Shown piece by piece: positions 39,220 through 47,618 of a stretch of 64,000 bases of DNA. The DNA is from an uncultured Bacteroidales bacterium (GTDB lineage Bacteria; Bacteroidota; Bacteroidia; Bacteroidales; F082). Each line of letters begins with the position of its first letter. The stretch's first letter is position 1. A model generated the notes under the pieces. It did no database searches. It saw only the letters and a program-made list of their open reading frames with translations, and was not told where the DNA came from. The DNA lies in NCBI GenBank assembly GCA_947304185.1, contig CAMZAM010000001.1:124001-188000 (forward strand). Direction: 5' to 3'. Position numbers and translations under genes: made by a program.

Positions 39220-40281
39220 ATGAAGAAAACAAGACTTATTTTATTGGCTACACTGATGATATTCAGCAGTTTAGCATTTGCACAAGAGAAAGTTGACATA
39301 AAGCCTAAGGTCTCAGGTTTTGCGCAGGTTCGCTACGATGCCAACTTCAGCAATGACTTTGATATGAAGAGCAACACCTTCTTCTTGCAGCGTGTTTGCG
39401 TCAATTTCGACGGTAAATTCACCGAAAAGCTCAGCTATCGTGTCGGTGGCGACTTTGTCAGAAGACCTGCTCTTACTGATGCTTTCTTGAAATACACGAT
39501 TTGCGACGCTTTTGTGATTCAGGCAGGTCAGATGAAGACTCCTCTCAGCATCGAGAATCAGTTTAATCCGGCTTTCGACTGCGAACTTTTCGATTATTCC
39601 ACTATTATCAAGCAACTCACTGGCTATGAGGGCGGTGTCACAGGCATTGGCGCATTGGGTCGCGACATCGGTATTATGGCGAGCGGTAGTCTCATCAAAA
39701 TGGAAAGCAAAAAAGGCGAGAAATTCGGTTTTATTGAGTATAAAGTCGGAGTTTTCAACGGAAACGGCATCAACATCAAGGATAACAACAACCGCAAGGA
39801 TTTGATCGGTCGTATCGACATCCATCCTGGAGTCAAAGCTTTGACATTGTCTGGATCTTACCAGAATGGCGAGTATTTCTGTGATTCGACCATGAATGGT
39901 GTCAACAACCGTTGGAGTGCCGGCATCCAGTTTAAAAATGAGAGAATTGTCGTCCGTTCGGAATATATCAGCGCAAAAACCGGCAGATTGGACTATGTCA
40001 GCAACAGCAACAAACAGTTCAACAGTACAGGTTTCTATGCCACAGCCGGCGTATGGATCAACCTCGGCAAGGAAAATACGCAAAAAATCATGCCTGTGGT
40101 ACGTTACGAACGATACGACTCTGACAATACCATCCACAATAATACCGTCACTTACTACACTGCTGGAATCTATTATCTGCCTATGAAACAGGTCAACTTC
40201 AAATTAAACTACCAGTATGTTGATCCTGACGGAACAAAATCGATGCATAATATCATCGCTATTTTGAACTATAGATTCTAA
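39220..40281 (+). CDS. Porin, OprO/OprP-like family
   Basis: The 353-residue protein has a signal peptide (about 1-21) and an outer-membrane barrel pattern: VSGFAQVRYDANFSNDF, later GQMKTPLSIENQF and a terminal IAILNYRF ending in Phe. GQMKTPLS-type text is typical of phosphate-selective-porin-like proteins (OprO/P) in Bacteroidota. Substrate specificity is unknown; it may be a general or anion porin. It precedes a YeiH-type putative sulfate exporter gene by 17 bases, so anion traffic through the envelope is a reasonable guess but not shown. Confidence 0.8.
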   Translation: MKKTRLILLATLMIFSSLAFAQEKVDIKPKVSGFAQVRYDANFSNDFDMKSNTFFLQRVCVNFDGKFTEKLSYRVGGDFVRRPALTDAFLKYTICDAFVIQAGQMKTPLSIENQFNPAFDCELFDYSTIIKQLTGYEGGVTGIGALGRDIGIMASGSLIKMESKKGEKFGFIEYKVGVFNGNGINIKDNNNRKDLIGRIDIHPGVKALTLSGSYQNGEYFCDSTMNGVNNRWSAGIQFKNERIVVRSEYISAKTGRLDYVSNSNKQFNSTGFYATAGVWINLGKENTQKIMPVVRYERYDSDNTIHNNTVTYYTAGIYYLPMKQVNFKLNYQYVDPDGTKSMHNIIAILNYRF

Positions 40282-40298
40282 TTTAAAGATTTTGTATT

Positions 40299-41636
40299 AT
40301 GTCGAAAGATTTATTGAAAAAAGAAGACTGGTTGGCGGTGTGGATTGGATTCATCGTCATCGCAATAGGTTGTGTGTCGGTGCTTACCGGCTGGTTTGAC
40401 TTCTCGGCTGCCAAATTCAGCACATGGGTCGTCGGTGAGGAAGGCGTTTCAAAGGCTGTGCCGCTTGGCGTCCAGCTCGGAAAATGGATATTCTGGCGTA
40501 AGCTCATCGTCACTGTACTCGTGCTTGGCACCTTATTTACCATAGGTATCAAATTGCAGGGTGAGAAAATCGGGAAATACATCCCAGCATTCTTCGTATT
40601 GTTTGGAGTCGCTATTTTGGTGCGTTTTGTGAGCGCCGAGTTCACCCTTAACCGTTACCTCGAGTGGGCGTTCTGGGCATTGCTCATCGGCCTGTTGATT
40701 TCTAACACAGTCGGCACCCCTGAATGGTTGAAACCTGCTATCCGCACTGAGTTTTACATCAAGACCGGTTTGGTCATCATGGGATTCTCAGTGTTGTTCA
40801 GCAACATCGCTAAGTTCGGTCCTTACGGCCTCGGCATCGCATGGATTGTGACACCTATCGTCATCATCTTCATGTGGTGGTTCGGCACCAAGGTCTTGAA
40901 GATCGGCAACAAGCCTTTGGTTATCACATTGGCATCAGCGACTTCGGTGTGCGGAACATCGGCCGCCATCGCTACAGGAGCAGCAGCTAAGGCTAAGAAA
41001 GAAGATCTCTCATTGGCCATTTCAATATCTATCATCTTCACCATTTTGATGATGGTGTTTGAGCCTATGATCATACGCTGGACGGGCATGAGTCAGCTTA
41101 TGGGCGGCTCGCTCATCGGAGGCACCGTCGACTCGACTGGCGCTGTGGTCTTGGCAGGTAACGCTCTCGGACCAGAAGCTGAGCAGGCCGCAGTTCTCGT
41201 GAAGTCGATTCAGAACATCCTCATCGGATTCATAGCTTTCTTCGTGGCTGTTTTCTTTGCTTTTAAAGTCGACAAGACAGGCGATCAGAAAGTCGGTGCA
41301 GGTGAGATTTGGAACCGCTTCCCGAAGTTCATAATCGGTTTCTTCGTGGCATCATTGGTGGCCTCGTTCGTTGTGCTGCCTTTGACAAGCGGCGCTGAGG
41401 TGAAGGCTATCAACGGCGTGCTCGACCAGTACAAAAACTGGGCTTTCGTGCTCGCATTCACCAGCATCGGATTAGATACCAACTTCAAGTCTTTAGCCAA
41501 GCAGATGCAAGGTGGTAAGGTGCTGTGGCTCTACGTTGTGGGACAGCTGTTCAACATCGCATTGACGCTATTTGCGGTGTGGTTCCTGCTCTCAGGCGTA
41601 GTGTTTGACATCCCAACACTCGATATGTTCAAATAA
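40299..41636 (+). CDS. YeiH-type putative sulfate exporter family transporter
   Basis: The 445-residue protein has about 11-12 membrane segments. It contains ATSVCGTSAAIATGAAAKAK and LIGGTVDSTGAVVLAGNALG, blocks conserved in the YeiH/UPF0324 family annotated as putative sulfate exporters. The direction and substrate of transport are not established for most members. The following small membrane-protein gene overlaps its stop by one base (TAATG), suggesting a subunit or accessory factor. Confidence 0.85.
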   Translation: MSKDLLKKEDWLAVWIGFIVIAIGCVSVLTGWFDFSAAKFSTWVVGEEGVSKAVPLGVQLGKWIFWRKLIVTVLVLGTLFTIGIKLQGEKIGKYIPAFFVLFGVAILVRFVSAEFTLNRYLEWAFWALLIGLLISNTVGTPEWLKPAIRTEFYIKTGLVIMGFSVLFSNIAKFGPYGLGIAWIVTPIVIIFMWWFGTKVLKIGNKPLVITLASATSVCGTSAAIATGAAAKAKKEDLSLAISISIIFTILMMVFEPMIIRWTGMSQLMGGSLIGGTVDSTGAVVLAGNALGPEAEQAAVLVKSIQNILIGFIAFFVAVFFAFKVDKTGDQKVGAGEIWNRFPKFIIGFFVASLVASFVVLPLTSGAEVKAINGVLDQYKNWAFVLAFTSIGLDTNFKSLAKQMQGGKVLWLYVVGQLFNIALTLFAVWFLLSGVVFDIPTLDMFK

Positions 41637-41923
41637 TGGACAAAAAACACATAATTTTCAAGGTGATTACCATCGTCGTGGTGGTAATCACTTTGGTTTT
41701 GGCAATGTACATCATGCTTAACCGCAAAGGTGTAGTAGAGAACTACGACTTCGGTGCGGGAGCCTATTATTATGCCGACATCCCGACGGAGGAATATGCT
41801 GAAATCGACAAGGAAGGCGTTTATCACAACGTCATACCGAAATGGATTTACTATGTTTTATTCCTTGCCTGGGGATGGCTGATGTGGCGATTATGGGTAT
41901 GGGTTGACGGTCGGAAAAAATAA
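41636..41923 (+). CDS. Small membrane protein coupled to the YeiH-type transporter
   Basis: The 95-residue protein has one membrane segment near each end (about 7-27 and 68-86) with an acidic, aromatic loop between. I do not recognise a family. The start overlaps the transporter stop by one base, so the two are translationally coupled and it may be an accessory subunit. It precedes the tRNA-Cys by 60 bases. Confidence 0.6.
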   Translation: MDKKHIIFKVITIVVVVITLVLAMYIMLNRKGVVENYDFGAGAYYYADIPTEEYAEIDKEGVYHNVIPKWIYYVLFLAWGWLMWRLWVWVDGRKK

Positions 41924-41960
41924 ATTTTTTCAAAAAGCGTTCAGATATTGAAAAAAGTTG

Positions 41961-41968
41961 TATTTTTG
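41961..41968 (+). promoter_or_regulatory. -7 promoter box (TATTTTTG) of tRNA-Cys
   Basis: TATTTTTG lies 16 bases before the first base of the tRNA, a spacing expected if transcription starts just upstream of it. Confidence 0.5.
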
Positions 41969-41983
41969 CAGTCCCAATAACAG

Positions 41984-42054
41984 GGTATCATGGCCGAGTG
42001 GCTAGGCGAAGGTCTGCAAAACCTTTTACGGCGGTTCGATTCCGTCTGGTACCT
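41984..42054 (+). tRNA. tRNA-Cys (anticodon GCA)
   Basis: A 71-nt cloverleaf with acceptor GGTATCA/TGGTACC (one G-T pair), anticodon stem AAGGT/ACCTT with loop CTGCAAA (GCA), T arm CGGCGG-type with TTCGATT, and discriminator T. No CCA is encoded. Confidence 0.93.
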
Positions 42055-42057
42055 CGG

Positions 42058-42089
42058 AAAACGTCAGCAGTTTCTGTTGACGTTTTTTT
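42058..42089 (+). terminator. Terminator after tRNA-Cys
   Basis: aaacgtcagcag and ctgttgacgtt form an 11-bp stem with a TTT loop, followed by a T-run: a strong intrinsic terminator. Confidence 0.8.
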
Positions 42090-42123
42090 ATCCCCATTAA
42101 TGATGACTATTTTTGTCAAAAAA

Positions 42124-42137
42124 CATTATTAATAATG
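42124..42137. promoter_or_regulatory. Palindrome CATTATTAATAATG upstream of feoAB
   Basis: A perfect 14-bp palindrome lies 25 bases upstream of the TATTTTTG box of feoAB (42162-42169) and just upstream of or over the expected -33 region. Together with the next bases (aataatgatg) it resembles AT-rich Fur-type half-sites. It is a candidate iron-responsive operator; the regulator is not shown. Confidence 0.35.
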
Positions 42138-42161
42138 ATGCAGCCATTCAAAATAATGCCG

Positions 42162-42169
42162 TATTTTTG
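42162..42169 (+). promoter_or_regulatory. -7 promoter box (TATTTTTG) of feoAB
   Basis: TATTTTTG lies 22 bases before the chosen start at 42191, which limits the start codon to sites downstream of about 42176. A second identical box is at 42108-42115. Confidence 0.5.
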
Positions 42170-42190
42170 CATCATGAAAAAATGCATCTG

Positions 42191-44551
42191 ATGACAACAC
42201 TCGATAAACTCGAAATCGGACAGTCGGCCATGATAAAAACGGTCAAAGGGAAAGGCTCGCGACGCCAGCATTTCCTCGACATGGGTATGATTCCCGATGC
42301 CGTGGTGAAGCTGGTGAAATACGCTCCGCTCGGCGACCCGATGGAGCTGCTCATACACGGCTACTCCCTCACGCTCCGCAAAGCCGACGCCAAGATGATC
42401 GAAGTGGAGCCCAATGCAACGGCCACCGATGACATAAATGATGATTTCGACTATAACCGATTGTATATCAGCTCGTTACCAGATCACAACGCCCACCCTG
42501 GACTCGGTGAGGAAGGTATCTATCACGATAAGACACATGAGAATCCTGTTCCGAAAGGCACAGTGTTGACGTTTGCTCTCGCCGGACAGCAAAACTGCGG
42601 CAAGACCACCCTCTTCAACCAGCTGACGGGCGCCAACCAGCATGTGGGCAACTTCCCTGGCGTCACCGTCGACCGCAAAGACGGCGTCATCAAAGGACAT
42701 AACGACACTCTCGTCACCGACCTGCCGGGTATTTATTCGCTTTCACCTTACACCAACGAAGAGATAGTCTCACGAGAGTTTATCTTGAAAGAAAAACCGA
42801 AGGCGATAATCAACATTGTCGACGCAAACAATATCGAACGTAACCTCTACCTCACCATGCAGATCATGGAGCTCGGCATTCCTATGGTGCTGGCGCTCAA
42901 CATGATGGATGAGGTGCGTAACAACGGAGGCACTATCCTCGTCAACGAGATGGAAGCTATCTTAGGCTTGCCAGTGGTGCCTATCTCAGCTGCTAAAAAC
43001 GAAGGCGTCAGAGAGCTCGTGGAGCACGCCATCCACGTGGCGAAATATCAGGAAGAGCCTATTCGTCAGGACTTCTGCGACAAAGACGACCACGGCGGCG
43101 CGGTCCACCGGTGCCTGCACAGCATCATGCACCTCATCGAGGACCATGCGCAGAGAGCAGGGATACCGGTTCGTTTCGCAGCCTCGAAGCTCGTCGAAGG
43201 CGACAACATCGTCCTCGAGGCCCTTCAACTGTCACAGAATGAAAAGGAAACACTTGAACATCTCATCGTCCAGATGGAGGAGGAACGTGGTCTAGACCGC
43301 GCCGCCGCCATGGCAGAGATGCGTTTTACCTTTATCAAGCATCTGTGCTCTAAGACAGTGGTAAAACCTAAAGAAAGCAAAGAATATCAGCGTAGCCGCC
43401 GTATTGACAGGATATTGACTGGCAAATGGACCGCAATACCTATCTTCGTCCTCGTGATGATGGCGATTATTTATGTCTCCATCGACTTGCTCGGCGCACC
43501 GCTACAGGATTTACTCGACGACGGTATCTCGTGGCTCGCAGGCGTCTGCGGAGCGGCACTGGCTGGTTGGAACGTCACCCCAGCGGTGCAGTCGCTGGTG
43601 GTCGATGGCGTCTTCGGAGGCGTGGGAACCATCATCAGCTTCATTCCAATCATCATACTGCTTTTCTTCTTCCTCAGCATACTCGAAGACAGCGGTTATA
43701 TGGCGCGCGTTGCCTTCGTGAGCGACAGCTTCTTACGAAAACTCGGTCTCACGGGACATAGCATCGTGCCGTTGCTCATCGGCTTCGGATGCACCGTGCC
43801 TGCTGTGATGTCGACACGGACGCTGCATTCAACACACGACCGTTGGCGTACGATACTGCTCACTCCGTTTATGAGCTGCTCGGCGAAGATTCCGATCTAC
43901 GCCTTCTTCACCGAGTATTTCTTCCCTCACCACGGAGGTCTGGTACTGATAGGATTGTATCTCTTCGGAATCTTCGCCGGCATAGTCACCGCGTTGGTTA
44001 CCAAGTGGTTCGGCAATAAAGGCGATGTGGCTCCTTTCGTGATGGAACTGCCAAACTATCGTCTGCCAAGCGCTAAAAACGTGGCACATCTGCTGTGGGA
44101 TAAGACCAAAGACTTCCTCCAGCGTGCTTTCACCGTTATCTTTGTAGCTTCGCTGGTGATTTGGTTCCTGCAAACCTTTGATTTTCAATTCAATATGGTT
44201 GAAAACGGCGAAGGTAGCATACTCGCTGTAGTTGCGGGATGGATAGCCCCTATTTTCCGCCCTATCGGACTCGGCGAATGGCAGATCGTCACCGCCTTGG
44301 TCAGCGGATTCATGGCTAAAGAGAGCGTCGTGGCTACCCTCGAGGTGCTCAACGCTATGCCGTTGTTCACCACACTCACATCACTCTCGATGTTGGTGTT
44401 CTGCCTGCTCTACACACCTTGTGTAGCGGCGATGGCGGCTATCCGTCGCGAGCTGGGTACTAAATGGATGATTCTTGTGATTCTGTTCCAATGCTCAATA
44501 GCATGGCTGTGCGCATTCTTTGTCTATCTAATCGCTGGCGCGATCATTTAA
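42191..44551 (+). CDS. feoB: Ferrous iron transporter, FeoA-FeoB fusion
   Basis: The 786-residue protein starts with a FeoA SH3-like domain (about 1-72), then the FeoB G domain with Walker A GQQNCGKT (132-139), FPGVTVDRKDG and DLPGIYSLSPYT, and then a membrane part of Gate-motif type (GFGCTVPAVMSTRT; TPFMSCSAKIPIY). It imports Fe2+ across the inner membrane. FeoA fusion to FeoB is common in Bacteroidota. I chose ATG 42191 (MTTLDKLEIGQ) because the promoter box at 42162-42169 excludes the longer start at 42113; ATG 42182 is an alternative. Its end overlaps the convergent CWC gene by 24 bases. Confidence 0.94.
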   Translation: MTTLDKLEIGQSAMIKTVKGKGSRRQHFLDMGMIPDAVVKLVKYAPLGDPMELLIHGYSLTLRKADAKMIEVEPNATATDDINDDFDYNRLYISSLPDHNAHPGLGEEGIYHDKTHENPVPKGTVLTFALAGQQNCGKTTLFNQLTGANQHVGNFPGVTVDRKDGVIKGHNDTLVTDLPGIYSLSPYTNEEIVSREFILKEKPKAIINIVDANNIERNLYLTMQIMELGIPMVLALNMMDEVRNNGGTILVNEMEAILGLPVVPISAAKNEGVRELVEHAIHVAKYQEEPIRQDFCDKDDHGGAVHRCLHSIMHLIEDHAQRAGIPVRFAASKLVEGDNIVLEALQLSQNEKETLEHLIVQMEEERGLDRAAAMAEMRFTFIKHLCSKTVVKPKESKEYQRSRRIDRILTGKWTAIPIFVLVMMAIIYVSIDLLGAPLQDLLDDGISWLAGVCGAALAGWNVTPAVQSLVVDGVFGGVGTIISFIPIIILLFFFLSILEDSGYMARVAFVSDSFLRKLGLTGHSIVPLLIGFGCTVPAVMSTRTLHSTHDRWRTILLTPFMSCSAKIPIYAFFTEYFFPHHGGLVLIGLYLFGIFAGIVTALVTKWFGNKGDVAPFVMELPNYRLPSAKNVAHLLWDKTKDFLQRAFTVIFVASLVIWFLQTFDFQFNMVENGEGSILAVVAGWIAPIFRPIGLGEWQIVTALVSGFMAKESVVATLEVLNAMPLFTTLTSLSMLVFCLLYTPCVAAMAAIRRELGTKWMILVILFQCSIAWLCAFFVYLIAGAII

Positions 44552-44701
44552 TTCTTCCAGACATTCCTTGCACAAACAATCAGTGTAGTTTTCTTTAAGA
44601 TTTGCCTTCGCGCGGTCGCTGAGGTGTATCGTCACACACCAACAATTGATTGAATGAACACATTCGAATTCTTTTCCGCAGCGAGGGCAAATCTTTTTCA
44701 T
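44528..44701 (-). CDS. Cysteine-rich CWC family small protein
   Basis: The minus strand from ATG 44701 reads a 57-residue protein with eight Cys: CPRCG at 5-9, Cys14, CWC at 20-22, and CLCKEC at 42-47. This spacing matches the cysteine-rich CWC family, probably a zinc-binding cytoplasmic protein of unknown function. It begins 10 bases after the stop of the second T9SS protein gene and so appears to be the third gene of the cobalamin-riboswitch operon. It overlaps the 3' end of feoB on the other strand. Confidence 0.8.
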   Translation of the reverse strand: MKKICPRCGKEFECVHSINCWCVTIHLSDRAKANLKENYTDCLCKECLEELNDRASD

Positions 44702-44711
44702 AATTTATTGA

Positions 44712-45695
44712 TTATCTTATGATTACACGTTCTGTATAAATATTTTCGCCACAATTGACACGGACGAAATACATTCCTGGCTCCAAATCCGAAACATTGA
44801 TTTCAGATTCGGTGGTTGACATCATTATTTGTCCTGTAACACCATAAATATCAACGTGTTGCACGTTTTCGGCATTCACAAACAATTTATCATGTGCAGG
44901 ATTTGGATAAACAGAAACCATCACATTTTCATGTTCTTCGACACCAAAACCTGGTGTATGTGCCTGATCATGAATCACACCCACTGCATCGAGGTCAAAG
45001 CCGCTTGATGCGAATGGTGTAGGCCACGGGTCGTTGACAGGATGATCTTCTGAGTCATATGTGGCATACTGTGGGTCGATGCATCCAACGACATCGACAA
45101 CGCGCACATGAGTGATGTTGTTTTTGTCGAGAAGCGGGTTATCCGGAACTTCGTCGAGGTCGAACGGGGTACCATACATGGCTCCGTATTTGCCTGCGAA
45201 GTTATGAATCTTTGCAGGATCCATAGTCGCAAAGCCGTCAAGCTGTGTGTCGAAAGGAACAAGTGTGATGGCAGGGAAACGGAAGAAGTTATCGCCGTCG
45301 GAACTCACCTCTACGAATGCTATCTCGAGGAACCACTGGCTGCCGCTCTTGAAGCCGTTCTCAAACACCGCAAAGTCGGGCCCTTCGCCGTTGCAGATAG
45401 GTGAATCGAATGTCAAGGTGGCTCTGCCTCCGTCACCGAGACAAGTAACGCCCATCGTTCCCTGTGGGAAGCCTATAGCGTTTTGAGCAGGCCAACCGGC
45501 ACCTGCCACTCCGGCACTCGGGTTGGAGATGTTCATAGGTCCCGGCTCGGCGACGCATCCTGTAGCCCATGCTACGAAAGCTGTCGAGTCGGCATGCATG
45601 GCAGTGGTGCCAGGCTGGTCTTGTGCAGGAGCAAACTGCGCCAAGGCTAAACCCGGCATCATTGCCATTATTATAATAACTAAAAATCTTCTCAT
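44712..45695 (-). CDS. T9SS-sorted surface protein in the cobalamin-riboswitch operon
   Basis: The 327-residue protein has a signal peptide (about 1-19), a globular domain (about 20-245) rich in DxA/GxF motifs such as GPDFAVFENGF, FLEIAFVEVSSDG and SSGFDLDAVGVIHD, then a type A sorting domain (VYPNPAHDKLFVNAENVQHV to the end). I recognise the globular domain as one found in bacterial cell-surface proteins of unknown function. The sorting domain marks export by T9SS and surface attachment. It overlaps the upstream gene by 4 bases and shares a riboswitch with it, so a cobalamin-related role such as surface capture is inferred. Confidence 0.8.
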   Translation of the reverse strand: MRRFLVIIIMAMMPGLALAQFAPAQDQPGTTAMHADSTAFVAWATGCVAEPGPMNISNPSAGVAGAGWPAQNAIGFPQGTMGVTCLGDGGRATLTFDSPICNGEGPDFAVFENGFKSGSQWFLEIAFVEVSSDGDNFFRFPAITLVPFDTQLDGFATMDPAKIHNFAGKYGAMYGTPFDLDEVPDNPLLDKNNITHVRVVDVVGCIDPQYATYDSEDHPVNDPWPTPFASSGFDLDAVGVIHDQAHTPGFGVEEHENVMVSVYPNPAHDKLFVNAENVQHVDIYGVTGQIMMSTTESEINVSDLEPGMYFVRVNCGENIYTERVIIR

Positions 45696-46876
45696 TTCAC
45701 AACGAGTTTGGTGGTATTAACTGTGTTTCCACTTCTAACTTTGACGAAGTAGACACCAGCCTCAACACCTCTCAAGTCGATAACCGATAATGTTGTGCTC
45801 AACACGTTACGGCCGACCATGTCGTAAAGCTCGACACGCTCAACGTTTTCAGCGTTGACATACAATGTTTCTGAAGCAGGGTTAGGATACACTGACAATG
45901 ATGAAGTCCCAACTTCGTTAATGTTATCGTAAGCCGTCACAGGCTGAACTGGTGTTTCCCAAACGTATGTCCAAGCAGCAATCTCAGTACCTATAGTATA
46001 GTCACCCCATTTCACAAAGTCGCCATTGACTACGGTTTGCTCGTCAAAAGTGTACCACGACTGCACGCCGTTCACATTGTACATGGCGTTATAGCCACTG
46101 AGGTCATAATGTGTCCTGTCATAGTCAAAGGATAGGTCGGTAAGCATATATCCACCCCATGAAGAAGGTTCGTCGGTAAAAGCAAAGCGAAGGTCAACAT
46201 CAGCTATTGCTTGCATCATTTCTTTAATTGTGACGCTTTCTCCGGCGAATCTGTAACCCCAGGCAAAGCACACATCTTCCGGGTCAGCGAAGTTAACGGC
46301 AAATATCGCTTCGTTTTCGCCTTCGCCAATCCAATAAGCTATATCAGAAGGGTTAATCGTAGCTTCCTCGCCAAGAGCGTAGACTGGAGCCACCTCTTTT
46401 TCATAGACATAAATCCAATTTTCAGGATCCACCATTGTGCCACATTCTGTGTCGCCGATTTTCACATATTCGCCATTGCCGACCAATGCTGCATCAAAGA
46501 AATCCCATGTGGAATTACCGTCGATAAGATAGGTAAGCCATCCTGGTGTAACGAGACTCAGATTGAGCACACCGTCGTTGAAATGCAAGTCGTTGAGCAT
46601 GCTGCCGCTTGACTCATAGCTGAAACGGTAGTCAACTGCCGCGATGTCGTCCATGATGGTTTTCAAAACGACGTTCTCGCCAACAAAACGATAGCCCCAT
46701 GCCAATGCTGTGTCAGGCTCAGCCCAGTTGACGATGAAAACAACTTCACTATCACCCTCTCCTATCCAATATTTGATTTGTGAAGGGTCGATTGTAGCGT
46801 CCTCTTGTGCGAAGAGGTTGGTCGTAAACAGACCGAAGATTCCTAAAAGGAAAAACAAAGTAAATTTTTTAACCAT
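45692..46876 (-). CDS. T9SS-sorted surface protein with a duplicated domain, first gene after the cobalamin riboswitch
   Basis: The 394-residue protein has a signal peptide (about 1-23), two tandem copies of a domain of about 140 residues, and a type A sorting domain (SVYPNPASETLYVNAENVER onwards). Repeat 1 begins ATIDPSQIKYWIGEGDSEVV and repeat 2 ATINPSDIAYWIGEGENEAI; both contain a WGYRF(V/A)GE motif. The motif W(I/V)GxG...AWGYRF recurs in exported bacterial proteins, function unknown to me. It lies about 125 bases downstream of a cobalamin riboswitch on the same strand. The sorting domain resembles that of the next gene (both have VNAENV), suggesting a shared origin. A B12-binding role is inference. 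Confidence 0.8.
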   Translation of the reverse strand: MVKKFTLFFLLGIFGLFTTNLFAQEDATIDPSQIKYWIGEGDSEVVFIVNWAEPDTALAWGYRFVGENVVLKTIMDDIAAVDYRFSYESSGSMLNDLHFNDGVLNLSLVTPGWLTYLIDGNSTWDFFDAALVGNGEYVKIGDTECGTMVDPENWIYVYEKEVAPVYALGEEATINPSDIAYWIGEGENEAIFAVNFADPEDVCFAWGYRFAGESVTIKEMMQAIADVDLRFAFTDEPSSWGGYMLTDLSFDYDRTHYDLSGYNAMYNVNGVQSWYTFDEQTVVNGDFVKWGDYTIGTEIAAWTYVWETPVQPVTAYDNINEVGTSSLSVYPNPASETLYVNAENVERVELYDMVGRNVLSTTLSVIDLRGVEAGVYFVKVRSGNTVNTTKLVVK

Positions 46877-46998
46877 ACTACTTAGATTTTAAAGGTTTAA
46901 TAATAATTTAATTACCTCAAAACCTCGTGAAAAATGTTGGTAGGCCTTATAACAAATAAGGGAAAGCCAGCTTTTATCCCGAAAGCTTTGTTTACGAT

Positions 46999-47148
46999 TT
47001 GTGGCAGGTCTTCTGACTCGCTCCCTGAGGTCTGCCGCCTTCCCGAAATGTTCATTTCAGTGGCATTCTGACAGATTTTAAGAGCTCACAGCAGCGGGAA
47101 CTGTCCGGGATTTTCACCCGATTCCCTATTGAGCCTCATCGGCACCAA
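46999..47148 (-). ncRNA. Cobalamin riboswitch
   Basis: On the minus strand the region contains the hallmarks of the class: gggaatcgggtgaaaatccc (paired arms), gacagttcccgctgctgtga, then gtcagaatgccactg, and the B12 box gagtcagaagacctgccac near its 3' end (47001-47020). It lies upstream of the two T9SS protein genes. High adenosylcobalamin would be expected to repress them. The expression platform is in the remaining 120 bases before 46876. The -7 box is at 47158-47165. Confidence 0.93.
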
Positions 47149-47157
47149 AAATCGATG

Positions 47158-47165
47158 CAAAAATA
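47158..47165 (-). promoter_or_regulatory. -7 promoter box (TATTTTTG) of the riboswitch operon
   Basis: The minus strand reads TATTTTTG about 10 bases before the aptamer begins, placing the transcription start at its 5' edge. Confidence 0.55.
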
Positions 47166-47267
47166 CGAAATATTTTTTATTTTGTCGCCTACGGCGAGAA
47201 ATCTTTAGAAAATCTATTAAAAAATTGTCAGGTTTTTAAATTTATGCCCCAAGGGCATCCCAAAAAA

Positions 47268-47618
47268 CTAACTTTCAAGTTCCACAGAAACCGATTCCAT
47301 CTTGCCACCAAGCGGCGGATTCATTTTCTTGATCTTCACCCAGGCGTATGAGACGGTCGGAAATTCCTTTTTAACGGCATCCAAAATCCTTCTGGCAACG
47401 TTTTCAAGCAACTTCGAGGAAATTATCATCTCGCGCTTCACAACGGTGTAAACTTCCTGATAATTGACTGTATCTTCAAGGTTGTCGGTTTCTTCAGCCT
47501 TCGAGGTGTCGACCTCCATGCTCAAGTCAACATTGAACCATGTCCCTATCTTGCGCTCCTCTTCGAAGCAGCCATGATAGGCGTAGAATTCCATTTTTTC
47601 AATAGAAATCAGTGCCAT
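47268..47618 (-). CDS. folB: Dihydroneopterin aldolase
   Basis: The 116-residue protein has IEKMEFYAYHGCFEEERKIG near the N-terminus and YAWVKIKKMNPPLGG near the C-terminus, both typical of FolB. It converts dihydroneopterin to 6-hydroxymethyl-dihydropterin in folate synthesis. The start overlaps the stop of gltX by one base, so it is translated with gltX. It is short and complete for the family. Confidence 0.93.
   Translation of the reverse strand: MALISIEKMEFYAYHGCFEEERKIGTWFNVDLSMEVDTSKAEETDNLEDTVNYQEVYTVVKREMIISSKLLENVARRILDAVKKEFPTVSYAWVKIKKMNPPLGGKMESVSVELES

Noticed and set aside
39313-40137. Minus-strand frame of 274 codons opposite the porin gene
   Set aside because: Antisense to a clear signal-peptide/barrel gene; no motif or start signals.
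42174-42191. Tiny frame MKKCI-stop overlapping the feoAB start (TGATG)
   Set aside because: Five codons starting at the expected transcription start; coupling is possible, but nothing separates it from chance.
47187-47262. Inverted repeats tcgcctacggcga and atgccccaagggcat between folB and the riboswitch
   Set aside because: Possibly folB terminator parts or repeat debris, but there is no good T-run on the minus strand.
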